Shown: positions 25,962 to 34,483 of the stretch, one piece after another
Position numbering within the stretch: position 1 is the first letter of the stretch
Layout of the letters: every line of letters starts with the position of its first letter
Origin: CAZDBA01 sp964503615
Lineage (GTDB): Bacteria > Planctomycetota > Planctomycetia > Pirellulales > Pirellulaceae
Assembly (NCBI GenBank): GCA_964503615.1
Contig: CAZDBA010000013.1
Span: forward strand, 1-46,629
DNA length: 46,629 nucleotides
Reading direction: 5' to 3'
Made by a program: the position numbers and the translations under genes
The notes under the pieces: generated by a model
The model's database searches: none
Seen by the model: only the letters and a program-made list of their open reading frames with translations
Told to the model about the DNA's origin: nothing

Positions 25962-28042
25962 ATCGCATTGCTGCGTTGAACATTTTTGCGAAACGAAGCG
26001 TTCAGCCATGGTGCCGCGAGCTGAACGGAAACGGATGTTGCAAGTGCGATGATGCTATGCAAAACGGGACTGAATCCCAGTAGTTGGCTGAATACAACCG
26101 CCCATAACCAACATAGTCCGACGGCCGCCAGGCTAATCCGAACAGCGCGGATGGGATCGACTTGCCGCCACCATCGAACGATTGCAAGTATTCCCGCAAA
26201 GAAAACCAGGTAACCTGTAAAGATGCCCAACTGTATTTGAGGCAGTGTATGGCTTCCCAGAAAAGAATCGTTTGAGCTCAGGTCAGCAAAGTCGATCTCA
26301 AGCAACAACGCTACACCATACGCGAACGCACCTAATGCTGCTCCCATCAGGGCACCGATTAATCGACGAGTCCAGTTTGACCCGCTGCGGGACTCCCAAA
26401 GCTTTCCACAGGCCAGCAAACCACAACTGGCCAGTGAGCTGATCAGAGCCATCCAGACAAAAATAGCGATCGACTCGATCGTTGGGTTAGCCGGCGCCCC
26501 ATCCATCAAAAGGCTTAGCGAGCAAATCACTATCGAAGTGACTGTCGCGATCAGTGTGCTCCCCAATAGCTCTGCCGACTTGTCCCCAAAATCTTTCAGG
26601 CCGATATGCTTTCGAAGTTTGGTTTCGAAATCCAGGGCGGTTGCTTCGGAAGATTGTGCTGCGCTGGCCTCTTCTGCGCTTGATGGTTTTGGTTTTTCGG
26701 TAAAAACCCGGTAAGCGTAAAAGAGTAGATAACCCAGTCCCGCTACCAACGAAGCGATAATGATTACTTGGGCGTTCTGAACACAGGCGATTGAAAGGCA
26801 CGCCAGAAGGACAACTTTTACAGGTGTAGGCAAATTGCCTTGCCACCATTTTTTCGTTGCTTGAGTCGCGTATTGATCGACAACGGTCAAAGGTCGCTCA
26901 TGGGCGACGGTCAAACGAGTGTGAAGGTTCTGATTTTCAGGCACTACCTGAACGTCCTCGACAATTTCGATTGAGCCGTCTGGCCTGTTGCCGGGAGAAG
27001 ACTGTTGGACTTCGCCAAAGATAATATCGGCGCCCGGTTGGCTGTTGAATTCTTGCCGCAGCCCGAGCAGTGCCGTGTCAGTACCTGCCACGGTGGGCTC
27101 GGTCGAATTTGAGTTCGATCCGATTGGGCCAATTGAGTTTCGAGTCACAATTTTTTCGCTGTTCTCGGCGACGTCGGGCCAAGGCAAATCGGCAAGCATT
27201 TCAGGAACGTTCGCGTAACGGTCGTCGGGATCCTTCAGCAAACTTTTCTCGATTACAGGTCGAAACTCAGCGGGGACCGTTGTTAGATCGGGCGCGGCGG
27301 TCAGGTGCTTCATGATGATTTCCTGACTGCTCTCACCGTTAAAGGGAACATCGCCAGTCAGCAACTCGAACAGGATGATGCCCATCGCGTAGATGTCGAT
27401 CTGTTTGCCGTAGACCCCCTTGCCGATCTCCGGTGCCATGTAGTGAAAAGTCCCCACGCTTTCAGTCTGCCCGCTGCGACGACTGCAGCTGATGAACTTT
27501 GAAAGTCCGTAGTCGCCGATTTTGACGACTTGCTCATCTTCGTCGTAGAAAATGTTTCCCGGTTTAAGGTCACGATGCACGATCCCTTTTTCGTGGAGGT
27601 AGGCGACTCCCGCCGCTATCGACGCGAACCAGGTTTTGACTTGGTCTTCAGGCAGCCCTTTTGGGTAGGCTTCGCACATTTCACGCAGGCTACCACCAGG
27701 AACGTACTCCATGACAACCCAGCTCTCGCCCGACTCGCTGGTGCGAATGTCCCAAAGCGAAATGAGATTGACGTGTTTAAGATTCAAGCATTGACGGACA
27801 CCACGTAATTCGATGTCGAGGTTGCGAAGGATTCGTTTGAGCGCGACTTCTTTGCCAGCGTCGTTGATCGCAAAATAGACTTCGCCGAATCCGCCTACAC
27901 CGATTCCGCGTTTGATAGTGTATCCCTGAAGCGGTTGTGAGCCGCTTGGATACAAAAACTTGGTACGACCTGTTGGCATATTGACTGGTTGCGAATTGGG
28001 GCGTGTCGATAGATCTTTAAGCGTAGCCGCAGGATCGTGCAT
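25958..28042 (-). CDS. Ser/Thr protein kinase with C-terminal membrane domain
   Basis: This 694-residue Hanks-type kinase has its kinase domain at about 41-290: glycine loop GVGGFGEV (48-55), catalytic Lys69 (VALKRI), HRDLKPGN (156-163), DYG (177-179) in place of DFG, and APE (203-205). A ~120-residue linker follows. About eight hydrophobic segments then fill the C-terminal half (for example VVLLACLSIACVQNAQVIIIASLVAGLGYLL, RLIGALMGAALGAFAYGVALLLEI). This is a common planctomycete design, a cytosolic kinase anchored by a multi-span region. The FHA-domain gene lies 174 bases upstream on the same strand, so the FHA protein could read this kinase's phosphothreonines. The DYG variant is seen in active kinases. 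Confidence 0.93.
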   Translation of the reverse strand: MHDPAATLKDLSTRPNSQPVNMPTGRTKFLYPSGSQPLQGYTIKRGIGVGGFGEVYFAINDAGKEVALKRILRNLDIELRGVRQCLNLKHVNLISLWDIRTSESGESWVVMEYVPGGSLREMCEAYPKGLPEDQVKTWFASIAAGVAYLHEKGIVHRDLKPGNIFYDEDEQVVKIGDYGLSKFISCSRRSGQTESVGTFHYMAPEIGKGVYGKQIDIYAMGIILFELLTGDVPFNGESSQEIIMKHLTAAPDLTTVPAEFRPVIEKSLLKDPDDRYANVPEMLADLPWPDVAENSEKIVTRNSIGPIGSNSNSTEPTVAGTDTALLGLRQEFNSQPGADIIFGEVQQSSPGNRPDGSIEIVEDVQVVPENQNLHTRLTVAHERPLTVVDQYATQATKKWWQGNLPTPVKVVLLACLSIACVQNAQVIIIASLVAGLGYLLFYAYRVFTEKPKPSSAEEASAAQSSEATALDFETKLRKHIGLKDFGDKSAELLGSTLIATVTSIVICSLSLLMDGAPANPTIESIAIFVWMALISSLASCGLLACGKLWESRSGSNWTRRLIGALMGAALGAFAYGVALLLEIDFADLSSNDSFLGSHTLPQIQLGIFTGYLVFFAGILAIVRWWRQVDPIRAVRISLAAVGLCWLWAVVFSQLLGFSPVLHSIIALATSVSVQLAAPWLNASFRKNVQRSNAI

Positions 28043-28216
28043 TTGTCTAGCTTTCTGGGTAGATACCGATTTGTTTCAGGCCTGATTCCTGTCAGTACCC
28101 TCAAATTTGCAAAAATTCCTCAGCCAAATTTCCCTTTTAACAACCTGACCGGCGCGGCTGGTGCGGTCACCCGGTTCGTTGTTAAACCAATACCTCCGAA
28201 ATTCGAATACTGTTTC

Positions 28217-28861
28217 TCATTTTTTGACCGGCTCTAATGCGATCGAAAAATCATCGCTCGCAATGATCGAGTCCAATCGAATTCTTGATTCGTCTTTACG
28301 CGGTTGGCCGTCGACTTCGAATTCTCCTGAGGTTCGACACATCCAGTTTTCTTCTCTGCGAAAGAGGATCAAGGTCCTTTCCCATTTTGGGCACTCAATA
28401 TGATTGCGAGGGCTTGGGCCGATAATGATTGTTTGCGCCATCAGCAGTACCGCGTCGGACCAAGGCGCTGTACGGTTGCCGCTGGAAAAATCCAATCGAG
28501 CCGTTTGGCTGAGCGGATGGGGTTGCTTGTATTTTAGTCGCACGCAATCTCCGAACTGCAACTCTTGTCCGTCCATCAAAGGCGAAATTCCATTGCGAGC
28601 TTTAATCCCGTCGATTTTAAGGTTGCCGGCCGGTGAGATCAGGTGCTCGCCGCGGTGAAGCTCGATGCAGGCGTGACGACGACGCAAGTCTCCCTGCAAC
28701 GGAATTTCAATTCCAGCTTGCGGAATCGCCTGCCCTATCCAGACACTTTTGTTTGGACAGACCAGGTATCCGCCAACACCATCAATCCAAATTTGAAACG
28801 AAGATTCCCTTTTCGCAGATGGTTTTGATGGCTTAGTTTTCCCCGCCCAAGGATCGAACAC
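28217..28861 (-). CDS. FHA-domain protein, probably two FHA-like modules
   Basis: This 214-residue protein has an N-terminal FHA-like module (about 20-105: VWIGQAIPQAGIEIPLQGDLRRRHACIEL, LMDGQELQFGDCVRL) with the G-x-x-x-x-x-[IL]-x-L-x-x-x-x-R-H-A pattern. A weaker second module follows (about 140-212: IIIGPSPRNHIECPKWERTLILFRREENWMCR..., SDDFSIAL). FHA domains bind phosphothreonine peptides. It precedes the membrane kinase gene on the same strand, the likely source of its ligand. The second module lacks a clear Arg-Ser pair and may be structural only. Confidence 0.75.
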   Translation of the reverse strand: MFDPWAGKTKPSKPSAKRESSFQIWIDGVGGYLVCPNKSVWIGQAIPQAGIEIPLQGDLRRRHACIELHRGEHLISPAGNLKIDGIKARNGISPLMDGQELQFGDCVRLKYKQPHPLSQTARLDFSSGNRTAPWSDAVLLMAQTIIIGPSPRNHIECPKWERTLILFRREENWMCRTSGEFEVDGQPRKDESRIRLDSIIASDDFSIALEPVKK

Positions 28862-28914
28862 GACTAGGTTCCTTTATGTCTGGCCATTCGCATGTTTAAT
28901 TAAGTCTGTCGGTG

Positions 28915-28951
28915 AAAAAAGCCCGTACCTCAGATGAAGTACGAGCCCTTT
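28915..28951 (-). terminator. intrinsic terminator of the coiled-coil protein gene
   Basis: On the minus strand GGGCTCGTAC (28951-28942) can pair with GTACGGGC (with a G-T pair) around a TTCATCTGAG loop, followed by six T. It lies about 55 bases after the stop of the gene ending at 29006. Confidence 0.8.
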
Positions 28952-29005
28952 CGCATTACGTTTCTTCCAGAGTAACGTTTTGGTCAGGTCGAAATTCAGC
29001 TCAAC

Positions 29006-29812
29006 CTAGTTGGAAACCAGTTCAGAATCATCGCTAGATTTGTCGGTGAAGTACCGATCCATGTCCCGCAGGATATCGCCCTCAGAAACATCTGAGTTGG
29101 AAACCGGGATTGAGCCGAGGTACTCAGGAGACATGTTGATCATGATCTCTTCGGCGTCCAAACGGGCACTGATGTCGTTGATCAAGTCCTGGGTCCGTGC
29201 AATTTGGCTGTCATCCATGTTGATGTTGGAAGCAGTTTTAGCGACATCAACCATTCGCTCGCGAGCGTTTAGATTGGCAAGTTGAACTTCCAATTCTCGT
29301 TGCATCGCTTTTGCGTCGTCCAGTTTGGCGTGAGCGCTTTCCAAGGCTTGTTTGCGAAGTTCGATGATCTGATTCGATTTTTCAACGGTTTGTTCCGCAG
29401 TTTGATAAACCGAAAACCGATTTCGAAGATCCTCTTCAACTCGTGAGTTCTTGTAACCTTTTCCATTGGTTGCGACGTAAACGGTATCACCCGATTCGAG
29501 GTGATTGCGAAGCGTCATCATTTCGTCGTAGCTTTTCTCAAGTCCTTTTTCCTGAGTCTTGAGTTGGCGTTCGAGCTGAACAATTTGAGCTTTTTCCTTT
29601 GCGACTTTGCGGACCATTTCGCAGATTTCAGGTCCGATCTTTTCCAGTTGATTTTCTGCAGCCTGGATTTGAAACTTTACGGAAACGCTATCATTGACAG
29701 CTTCCGAAACATTGCTGTACGCGGTCTGCGCGTAAGGGATTAAACGACCGCCGAATAGAACTGCTGATACCAGTAACAATCCTGCACCAGCGATGATGGC
29801 TTTTTTAAACAT
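29006..29812 (-). CDS. membrane-anchored coiled-coil protein
   Basis: This 268-residue protein has an N-terminal anchor or signal (KKAIIAGAGLLLVSAVLFGG) and then long helical stretches. VKFQIQAAENQLEKIGPEICEMVRKVAKEKAQIVQLERQLKTQEKGLEKSYDEMMTLRNHL (about 45-105) and the segment at about 125-200 both have heptad spacing. A short loop with YVATNGKGYK lies between. The C-terminus is acidic and helical. The shape (anchor plus antiparallel coiled coil) recalls PspA-like or periplasmic adaptor helical hairpins, but I cannot assign a family. A perfect AGGAGG ribosome site lies 5 bases before the start. The gene has its own terminator. Confidence 0.75.
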   Translation of the reverse strand: MFKKAIIAGAGLLLVSAVLFGGRLIPYAQTAYSNVSEAVNDSVSVKFQIQAAENQLEKIGPEICEMVRKVAKEKAQIVQLERQLKTQEKGLEKSYDEMMTLRNHLESGDTVYVATNGKGYKNSRVEEDLRNRFSVYQTAEQTVEKSNQIIELRKQALESAHAKLDDAKAMQRELEVQLANLNARERMVDVAKTASNINMDDSQIARTQDLINDISARLDAEEIMINMSPEYLGSIPVSNSDVSEGDILRDMDRYFTDKSSDDSELVSN

Positions 29813-29817
29813 AGAGT

Positions 29818-29823
29818 CCTCCT
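29818..29823 (-). promoter_or_regulatory. strong Shine-Dalgarno site
   Basis: AGGAGG on the minus strand, 5 bases before ATG 29812. Most genes in the window lack a site this good, so the coiled-coil protein may be strongly translated. It also fixes that start. Confidence 0.85.
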
Positions 29824-30313
29824 GGGAGTGTTTGGGTTTTTTGCCATTTGTGATGTGGAAGGGGATCTTGCAACTCTCCCCGATAGTTAAGGTGGTGTTC
29901 GCTGGGAGATTTCCAAGCTTGGAAGGAATTGAAACTTTTTTTTAAAAAGGCCGGATTTGCAGGGAACCTCCTATGCCCAAAGTGGTTTCAGGTAGATCTT
30001 TGCGGCTCGACCACGAGCAATAGAATCAACGCAAAGAAGATGGTTGACGCCATGCGGGGGCGGTTTTGCAAGGGGAGCAAAACACGGTAGTTGCTTGGAG
30101 AAGTGAAAGGTTGGACGTTAATGCCCTGCCGAGATTGCGGTTTCCCCGAACTCCCGTTGTTTTCGGACTATTTTTGCATTTCATACGGGATCTTTTTTCG
30201 TTTCCCGCGGGAACTTGGCGAGAAACATTGACCTAAACGAGGGCAACGATTCTCATTGGGAGCCAATCTCGAATTCCAGTAACTTGCTTTCCCCTTAATT
30301 TATTTCCTGAAAC
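29824..30313. other. divergent intergenic region, no gene seen
   Basis: These 490 bases lie between the coiled-coil gene (minus) and the start of the ligase/reductase/dehydrogenase set (plus). Only very short frames occur. Promoters for both directions should be here. I do not see a clear operator or terminator. Confidence 0.45.
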
Positions 30314-31423
30314 ATGCCAGATCTCGATACCAGTATTCAATCTGCCAAAGACAAGTTGGACGCACACACTTACGAAGTCGTACAGCGGCATTTCCACGAT
30401 TCAACCGGCTCGCCGTTTTGGTTGGAGAAGAAAAAAGAGTTCAACTTTGATCCGTTGACTGAAGTTAAATGTTACGACGACTTAAAAAAGTTCCCGCTGT
30501 TCGAAGACGAGTGGCTGCGTGGTGGGCCGATCGAAAAATGGCGCCCCAAGGCGCTTGATGGACAACCGACCTATGTTTTCGAAACAGGGGGAACGACCGG
30601 TGTTCCCAAAAGCCGTATGGTGGTTGACGATTTCCGAGTCGATTACGAATTGTTCAGCGAGACGCTGCCCGATGAGTACTTTCCGAAAGGTTCCAACTGG
30701 TTGATGCTTGGCCCCAGCGGTCCGCGCCGGCTGCGGTTGGCTGTCGAACACTTGTGCCAGTTTCGCGGTGGGATCTGTTTTTGTATCGATCTCGATCCAA
30801 GGTGGGTTGTCAAGCTAATCAAAAAGGGTTGGATGGATCATCTGGAAGAGTACAAAAAACACTGCATGGACCAAGCTCTCACGATCCTTAGTGCGAACCA
30901 CGATATCAAGTGCATGTTCGCTACCCCAAAGCTGCTGGAATCGCTGGCGTTGGGGTTGGAAGAAAAAGGAAGCTCGTTCGCCGAAACCGGAATCACGGGG
31001 ATCTTTTCTGGCGGGACCGAGTTCACTCCTCAATGGACTCGCTTCGCATTTGAAGAGTTGTTTGGCGGCCCAACCGAAGTCAGTGGAATCTACATGACGC
31101 CGACTTATGGAAACACATTAATGGGGTTGGCTTGCAGTAAACCTGTAACCAAAGAAGAAGACTACAAGATTTCCTATTACGCGCCGCAACCGCGAGCCGT
31201 TACCGAGGTCGTTGAGTTCGACGACCACAACAGCGTTGTAGGTTATGGTGAAACGGGGCGGGTAAAACTGACTACGCTCACACCTGAGTTCTTTGTGCCC
31301 GGATTTCTGGAGCGGGACGAGGGCGAAAGAGAAAAGCCGTTCGAGAAATACCCTTGGGATGGCGTCAGCGGCGTAAGGCCTTATCGCGAATTCGCCGCCT
31401 CAACAACGGTAGGGGTATACTAA
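30314..31423 (+). CDS. short adenylate-forming enzyme (LuxE/EhpF-like)
   Basis: This 369-residue protein belongs to the ANL (AMP-forming acid activating) superfamily. The phosphate-binding loop TGGTTGVPKS lies at 91-100. Later signatures include FSGGTEFTP, SGIYMTPTYGNTLMGLA (the adenine/substrate loop) and VVGYGETGRVKLTTLTPEFFVPGFLERDE (the Y-G-x-T-G-x-V region). The length matches LuxE acyl-protein synthetase and EhpF rather than full acyl-CoA ligases (430-650 residues), and there is no large C-terminal lid. It probably makes an acyl-adenylate from a carboxylic acid and hands the acyl group on. Its stop is 106 bases before the aldehyde-dehydrogenase-fold gene, and the iron alcohol dehydrogenase follows, so it likely starts a carboxylate reduction or oxidation unit. 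Confidence 0.75.
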   Translation: MPDLDTSIQSAKDKLDAHTYEVVQRHFHDSTGSPFWLEKKKEFNFDPLTEVKCYDDLKKFPLFEDEWLRGGPIEKWRPKALDGQPTYVFETGGTTGVPKSRMVVDDFRVDYELFSETLPDEYFPKGSNWLMLGPSGPRRLRLAVEHLCQFRGGICFCIDLDPRWVVKLIKKGWMDHLEEYKKHCMDQALTILSANHDIKCMFATPKLLESLALGLEEKGSSFAETGITGIFSGGTEFTPQWTRFAFEELFGGPTEVSGIYMTPTYGNTLMGLACSKPVTKEEDYKISYYAPQPRAVTEVVEFDDHNSVVGYGETGRVKLTTLTPEFFVPGFLERDEGEREKPFEKYPWDGVSGVRPYREFAASTTVGVY

Positions 31424-31529
31424 GCCTCTAAGCCCGGCGATCACCGGCCTGCCCTTTGCTGCCGGCGGACACGACACAATTAGTACAAAAGCACAAAACT
31501 AAAATCAGAACCAAACATCGGAGAATAGC

Positions 31530-32978
31530 GTGTTAGACATTCCAGTCATCCGCTGGGGTGAAGCTTACGACTCACTCGAAAAATCGGAAGTTGTCCACTT
31601 TGATACTGGCGAAACGATCGCCACAGTCAGTCAAGCCAACGGCGGGATCGTTGCGCGGGATATGCGGCACGCGCACAAGGCGCGTGAGGCTTTGCGGCAG
31701 TTCAGCTGCGAGGATCTTATCCAGCGTTTGGCCAAGGCTGCGGACTTTTTCGAAAACGAAACTTTGGCATTGGGAAACGGAACACAATCTCCTGCCGAAT
31801 TTGTTCACCACCAGTCGGCTTCGACCGGTTTGCCGGAACACATGTGTGCGGCAAACATGCAAAAGAACTGTTTCGTGATGCGAAACATGCGCGAGATCCT
31901 TGAGTGTTTGACTCGAGGGTTAAGTTTGGACATTCTTTCTCGAGGCTATGGGATCGAACAGCGCGGAGTGGTCGTCAGCTATCAAGCTCAGGCTTCCGTA
32001 CTGGGCGCCGTGTTACCGTCAAACTCACCTGGTGTTCACACGTTGTGGTTGCCGGTGGTCGCTCTTCAAATGGGATTGGTGCTCAAGCCTGGTTCGCAAG
32101 AGCCTTGGACAGCCTACCGAGTCGCGTCCGCGTTTGAAAAAGCAGGGATTCCAAAAGAGGTCATTTCACTTTACCCGGGCGGCCATGATGTGGGTGGCAC
32201 GATCCTGACCAAAGGTCGCCGCAGCATGATTTTCGGAAGTCAAAAAACGATCGACCAGTATGCGGGTAATCCGGGCGTTCAAGTTCACGGCCCCGGATTT
32301 TCAAAGATCTTTTTGGGCGATGACTGTGTCGACGATTGGGAAAAGTATCTCGACATGATGGTAGAGTCGGTCTACATCAACGGCGGACGCAGCTGTATCA
32401 ACTGCAGCGGCATCTGGGCTTCGCGGCATACCAAAGAAATTGCGCAGGCGATTGCAGAACGGATCGGTTCGTACGATGTGCTTCCTCCGCAGGATCCGAA
32501 TTCGGGTTTAGCTGCGTTTACTGTTCAGGGAACGGGCAAAGCGGTTTGGGAGATGATCGAAAAGATCGACTTGAAAGAAGACGGCGTTACCCACATGACG
32601 GCTGACTACGGTCCTCGACTGGTAGAACGGGAGCTCTGTTCTTATTTGCGGCCCGTTGTGGTCCACGCGGACAGCCCTGAGCGAGCGGTGGCTTCCAAGG
32701 AGTACATGTTCCCGTTTGTTTCAGTGGTTGAGTGTCCTCAGGAGAAAATGATTCAAGCCGCCGGTCAGACTTTGGTTGGCTCGGCGATCACCGAAAACGA
32801 GGATTGGATCTGGGATCTGACCGACGCCACAACGATCGACCGGTTGAATATCGGGCCGATCCCGACCAACCGTTTGAACTGGTTGCAACCACACGAAGGC
32901 AACCTGATAGACTTTTTGTTTCGCAACCGAGCTTACCAGTTGCCGGAAAGTAAGTTAGCCGACTTGGTCCAGGCTTGA
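31530..32978 (+). CDS. aldehyde-dehydrogenase-fold reductase (acyl-reducing type)
   Basis: This 482-residue protein has the aldehyde dehydrogenase superfamily fold: GAVLPSNSPGVHTLWLPVVALQMGLVLKPGSQEPW (159-193) is the NAD(P)-binding start, and NGGRSCINCSG carries the thiol, most likely Cys289. In place of the ELGGK motif with its general-base Glu it has VHGPGFSKIFL (252-262), like the GPGN motif of CoA-acylating enzymes (EutE/PduP/AdhE). That points to thioester chemistry: reduction of an activated acyl group to an aldehyde, or the reverse. It starts at a GTG with a GGAG site 8 bases upstream. It sits between a LuxE/EhpF-like activator and an iron alcohol dehydrogenase. It could be called LuxC-like by role, but close homology to LuxC is not shown. 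Confidence 0.78.
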   Translation: MLDIPVIRWGEAYDSLEKSEVVHFDTGETIATVSQANGGIVARDMRHAHKAREALRQFSCEDLIQRLAKAADFFENETLALGNGTQSPAEFVHHQSASTGLPEHMCAANMQKNCFVMRNMREILECLTRGLSLDILSRGYGIEQRGVVVSYQAQASVLGAVLPSNSPGVHTLWLPVVALQMGLVLKPGSQEPWTAYRVASAFEKAGIPKEVISLYPGGHDVGGTILTKGRRSMIFGSQKTIDQYAGNPGVQVHGPGFSKIFLGDDCVDDWEKYLDMMVESVYINGGRSCINCSGIWASRHTKEIAQAIAERIGSYDVLPPQDPNSGLAAFTVQGTGKAVWEMIEKIDLKEDGVTHMTADYGPRLVERELCSYLRPVVVHADSPERAVASKEYMFPFVSVVECPQEKMIQAAGQTLVGSAITENEDWIWDLTDATTIDRLNIGPIPTNRLNWLQPHEGNLIDFLFRNRAYQLPESKLADLVQA

Positions 32979-33064
32979 ACCGGAATGTTTCCCCTTTCTT
33001 TATCAACCGACTGAGCACGTCAATCGCTGGGAGCTTTATGCTCTTGTAGTAGTTGTCAAAAATT

Positions 33065-34216
33065 ATGAATCCATTTGATTTCCAACCTCTCACTCGCATG
33101 GTAGCGGGTGTTGATTCGATTGCTCAATTGGGGGCGTTGGCCGCGGGGTTCTGCGTAAAAAAAGTTCTTGTTGTGACCGATCCCGGAATTGTCCAAGCCG
33201 GTCACGTCCAACGTGGTATCGACTCGTTGACCGCAGCTGGCTTGCAAACGCACCTGTTTGATGGTGCCAGAGAGAATCCGACTACCGACGATGTGAATGC
33301 TGGTCTGGTTGTTGCCAAAGAGTTTAAGCCGGAGATGATCGTCGGGCTGGGTGGTGGTAGCAGCATGGATTGCGCCAAAGGGATCAACTTTCTACTCTCC
33401 AACGGTGGCGAGATGAAAGATTACTGGGGAGTTGGCAAAGCGACTCATGAGATGTTGCCGATGATCGCCGTGCCTACGACTTCGGGAACCGGCAGCGAAA
33501 TGCAATCGTTTGCTCTGATCTCCGATGCTGAGACACATGTCAAAATGGCTTGTGGGGACAAGAAAGCGAGTTGTCGGGTTGCGATCCTTGATCCGAGTTT
33601 AACTTTGACCCAGCCGGAGATCGTGACAGCACTGACGGGGATCGATGCAATCTCGCACGCCTTGGAAACGTATGTGACCAAAAGGCGAAATCCGATTTCG
33701 TTGTTGTTCAGTAGCGAGTCGTGGAAGCTGTTGGCCGGGAACTTTCGCCGCGTGCTCGAAGACCCAAGTGATATCGAGGCACGATCCGCAATGCAGTTGG
33801 GGGCGGCGTATGCGGGCGTGGCAATCGAAAACTCGATGTTGGGAGCCAGTCATGCTTTAGCAAATCCACTGACCGCAATGTACTCAATCGCACATGGCCA
33901 GGCAGTAGGGGCGATGCTTCCTCACGTGATCCGATTCAACGGTCAAAAGTACGAACATTGGTATAAAGAGTTGCTCCTTGTCAGTCAGGGAATTGAGGGT
34001 TGCCCGCCCGCCGATGCTGGCACTGAGGGGCTTGCCCAGTTCGTTACTGAGCTGGTTTCAGCGGCTGGACTGGAGTTTCAGCTCAATTCGCTGGGCGTCG
34101 ATCAGCAACATTTGCCCGAATTGGCCGAAGGGGCCGCCAAGCAATGGACGGGAACGTTCAACCCTCGAGCGGTTGATGCTGAAACGTTGTTGGGGCTGTA
34201 CCAAGCTGCCTATTGA
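33065..34216 (+). CDS. iron-type (group III) alcohol dehydrogenase
   Basis: This 383-residue NAD(P)-dependent metal alcohol dehydrogenase has the nucleotide site GLGGGSSMDCAKG (94-106), the PTTSGTGSE motif (137-145) and metal ligands Asp194, His198 (TGIDAISHALE), His263 (GASHALANPLT) and His277 (IAHGQAVG). The family interconverts alcohols and aldehydes. Third in the set after the activator and the acyl reductase, it would reduce the aldehyde to an alcohol or oxidise an alcohol into the pathway. ATG 33065 is preferred over the in-frame TTG at 33053. The 86-base gap from the previous gene has no terminator. Confidence 0.92.
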   Translation: MNPFDFQPLTRMVAGVDSIAQLGALAAGFCVKKVLVVTDPGIVQAGHVQRGIDSLTAAGLQTHLFDGARENPTTDDVNAGLVVAKEFKPEMIVGLGGGSSMDCAKGINFLLSNGGEMKDYWGVGKATHEMLPMIAVPTTSGTGSEMQSFALISDAETHVKMACGDKKASCRVAILDPSLTLTQPEIVTALTGIDAISHALETYVTKRRNPISLLFSSESWKLLAGNFRRVLEDPSDIEARSAMQLGAAYAGVAIENSMLGASHALANPLTAMYSIAHGQAVGAMLPHVIRFNGQKYEHWYKELLLVSQGIEGCPPADAGTEGLAQFVTELVSAAGLEFQLNSLGVDQQHLPELAEGAAKQWTGTFNPRAVDAETLLGLYQAAY

Positions 34217-34483
34217 TCACGCCGATTACGGGGTCTGCTTTTTGGGTGGTTTTTCTAAATTTCTGTAACTTTTGAAACCAACAGTTCTTAGCTTGGGTAG
34301 TGACGGGTTGGACCTTCGATGGGAGAATTGGGAAGCGATTTCTTTGTTCGGGCTATGCAAGTTATGCTTGTCGTTACGTTGGGGATGGGAATCTTTGGCT
34401 CTATGAGCTTGGCTCCATTGCTTTGCGGAAGCAACTAAAATACGATCGTTGGTAAATAATCTAATCGCATTTGGGAAACAATA

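Noticed and set aside
30314..32978. A bioluminescence (lux) operon
   Set aside because: LuxE-like and reductase-like genes occur, but there is no luxA/luxB, and the third gene is an alcohol dehydrogenase.
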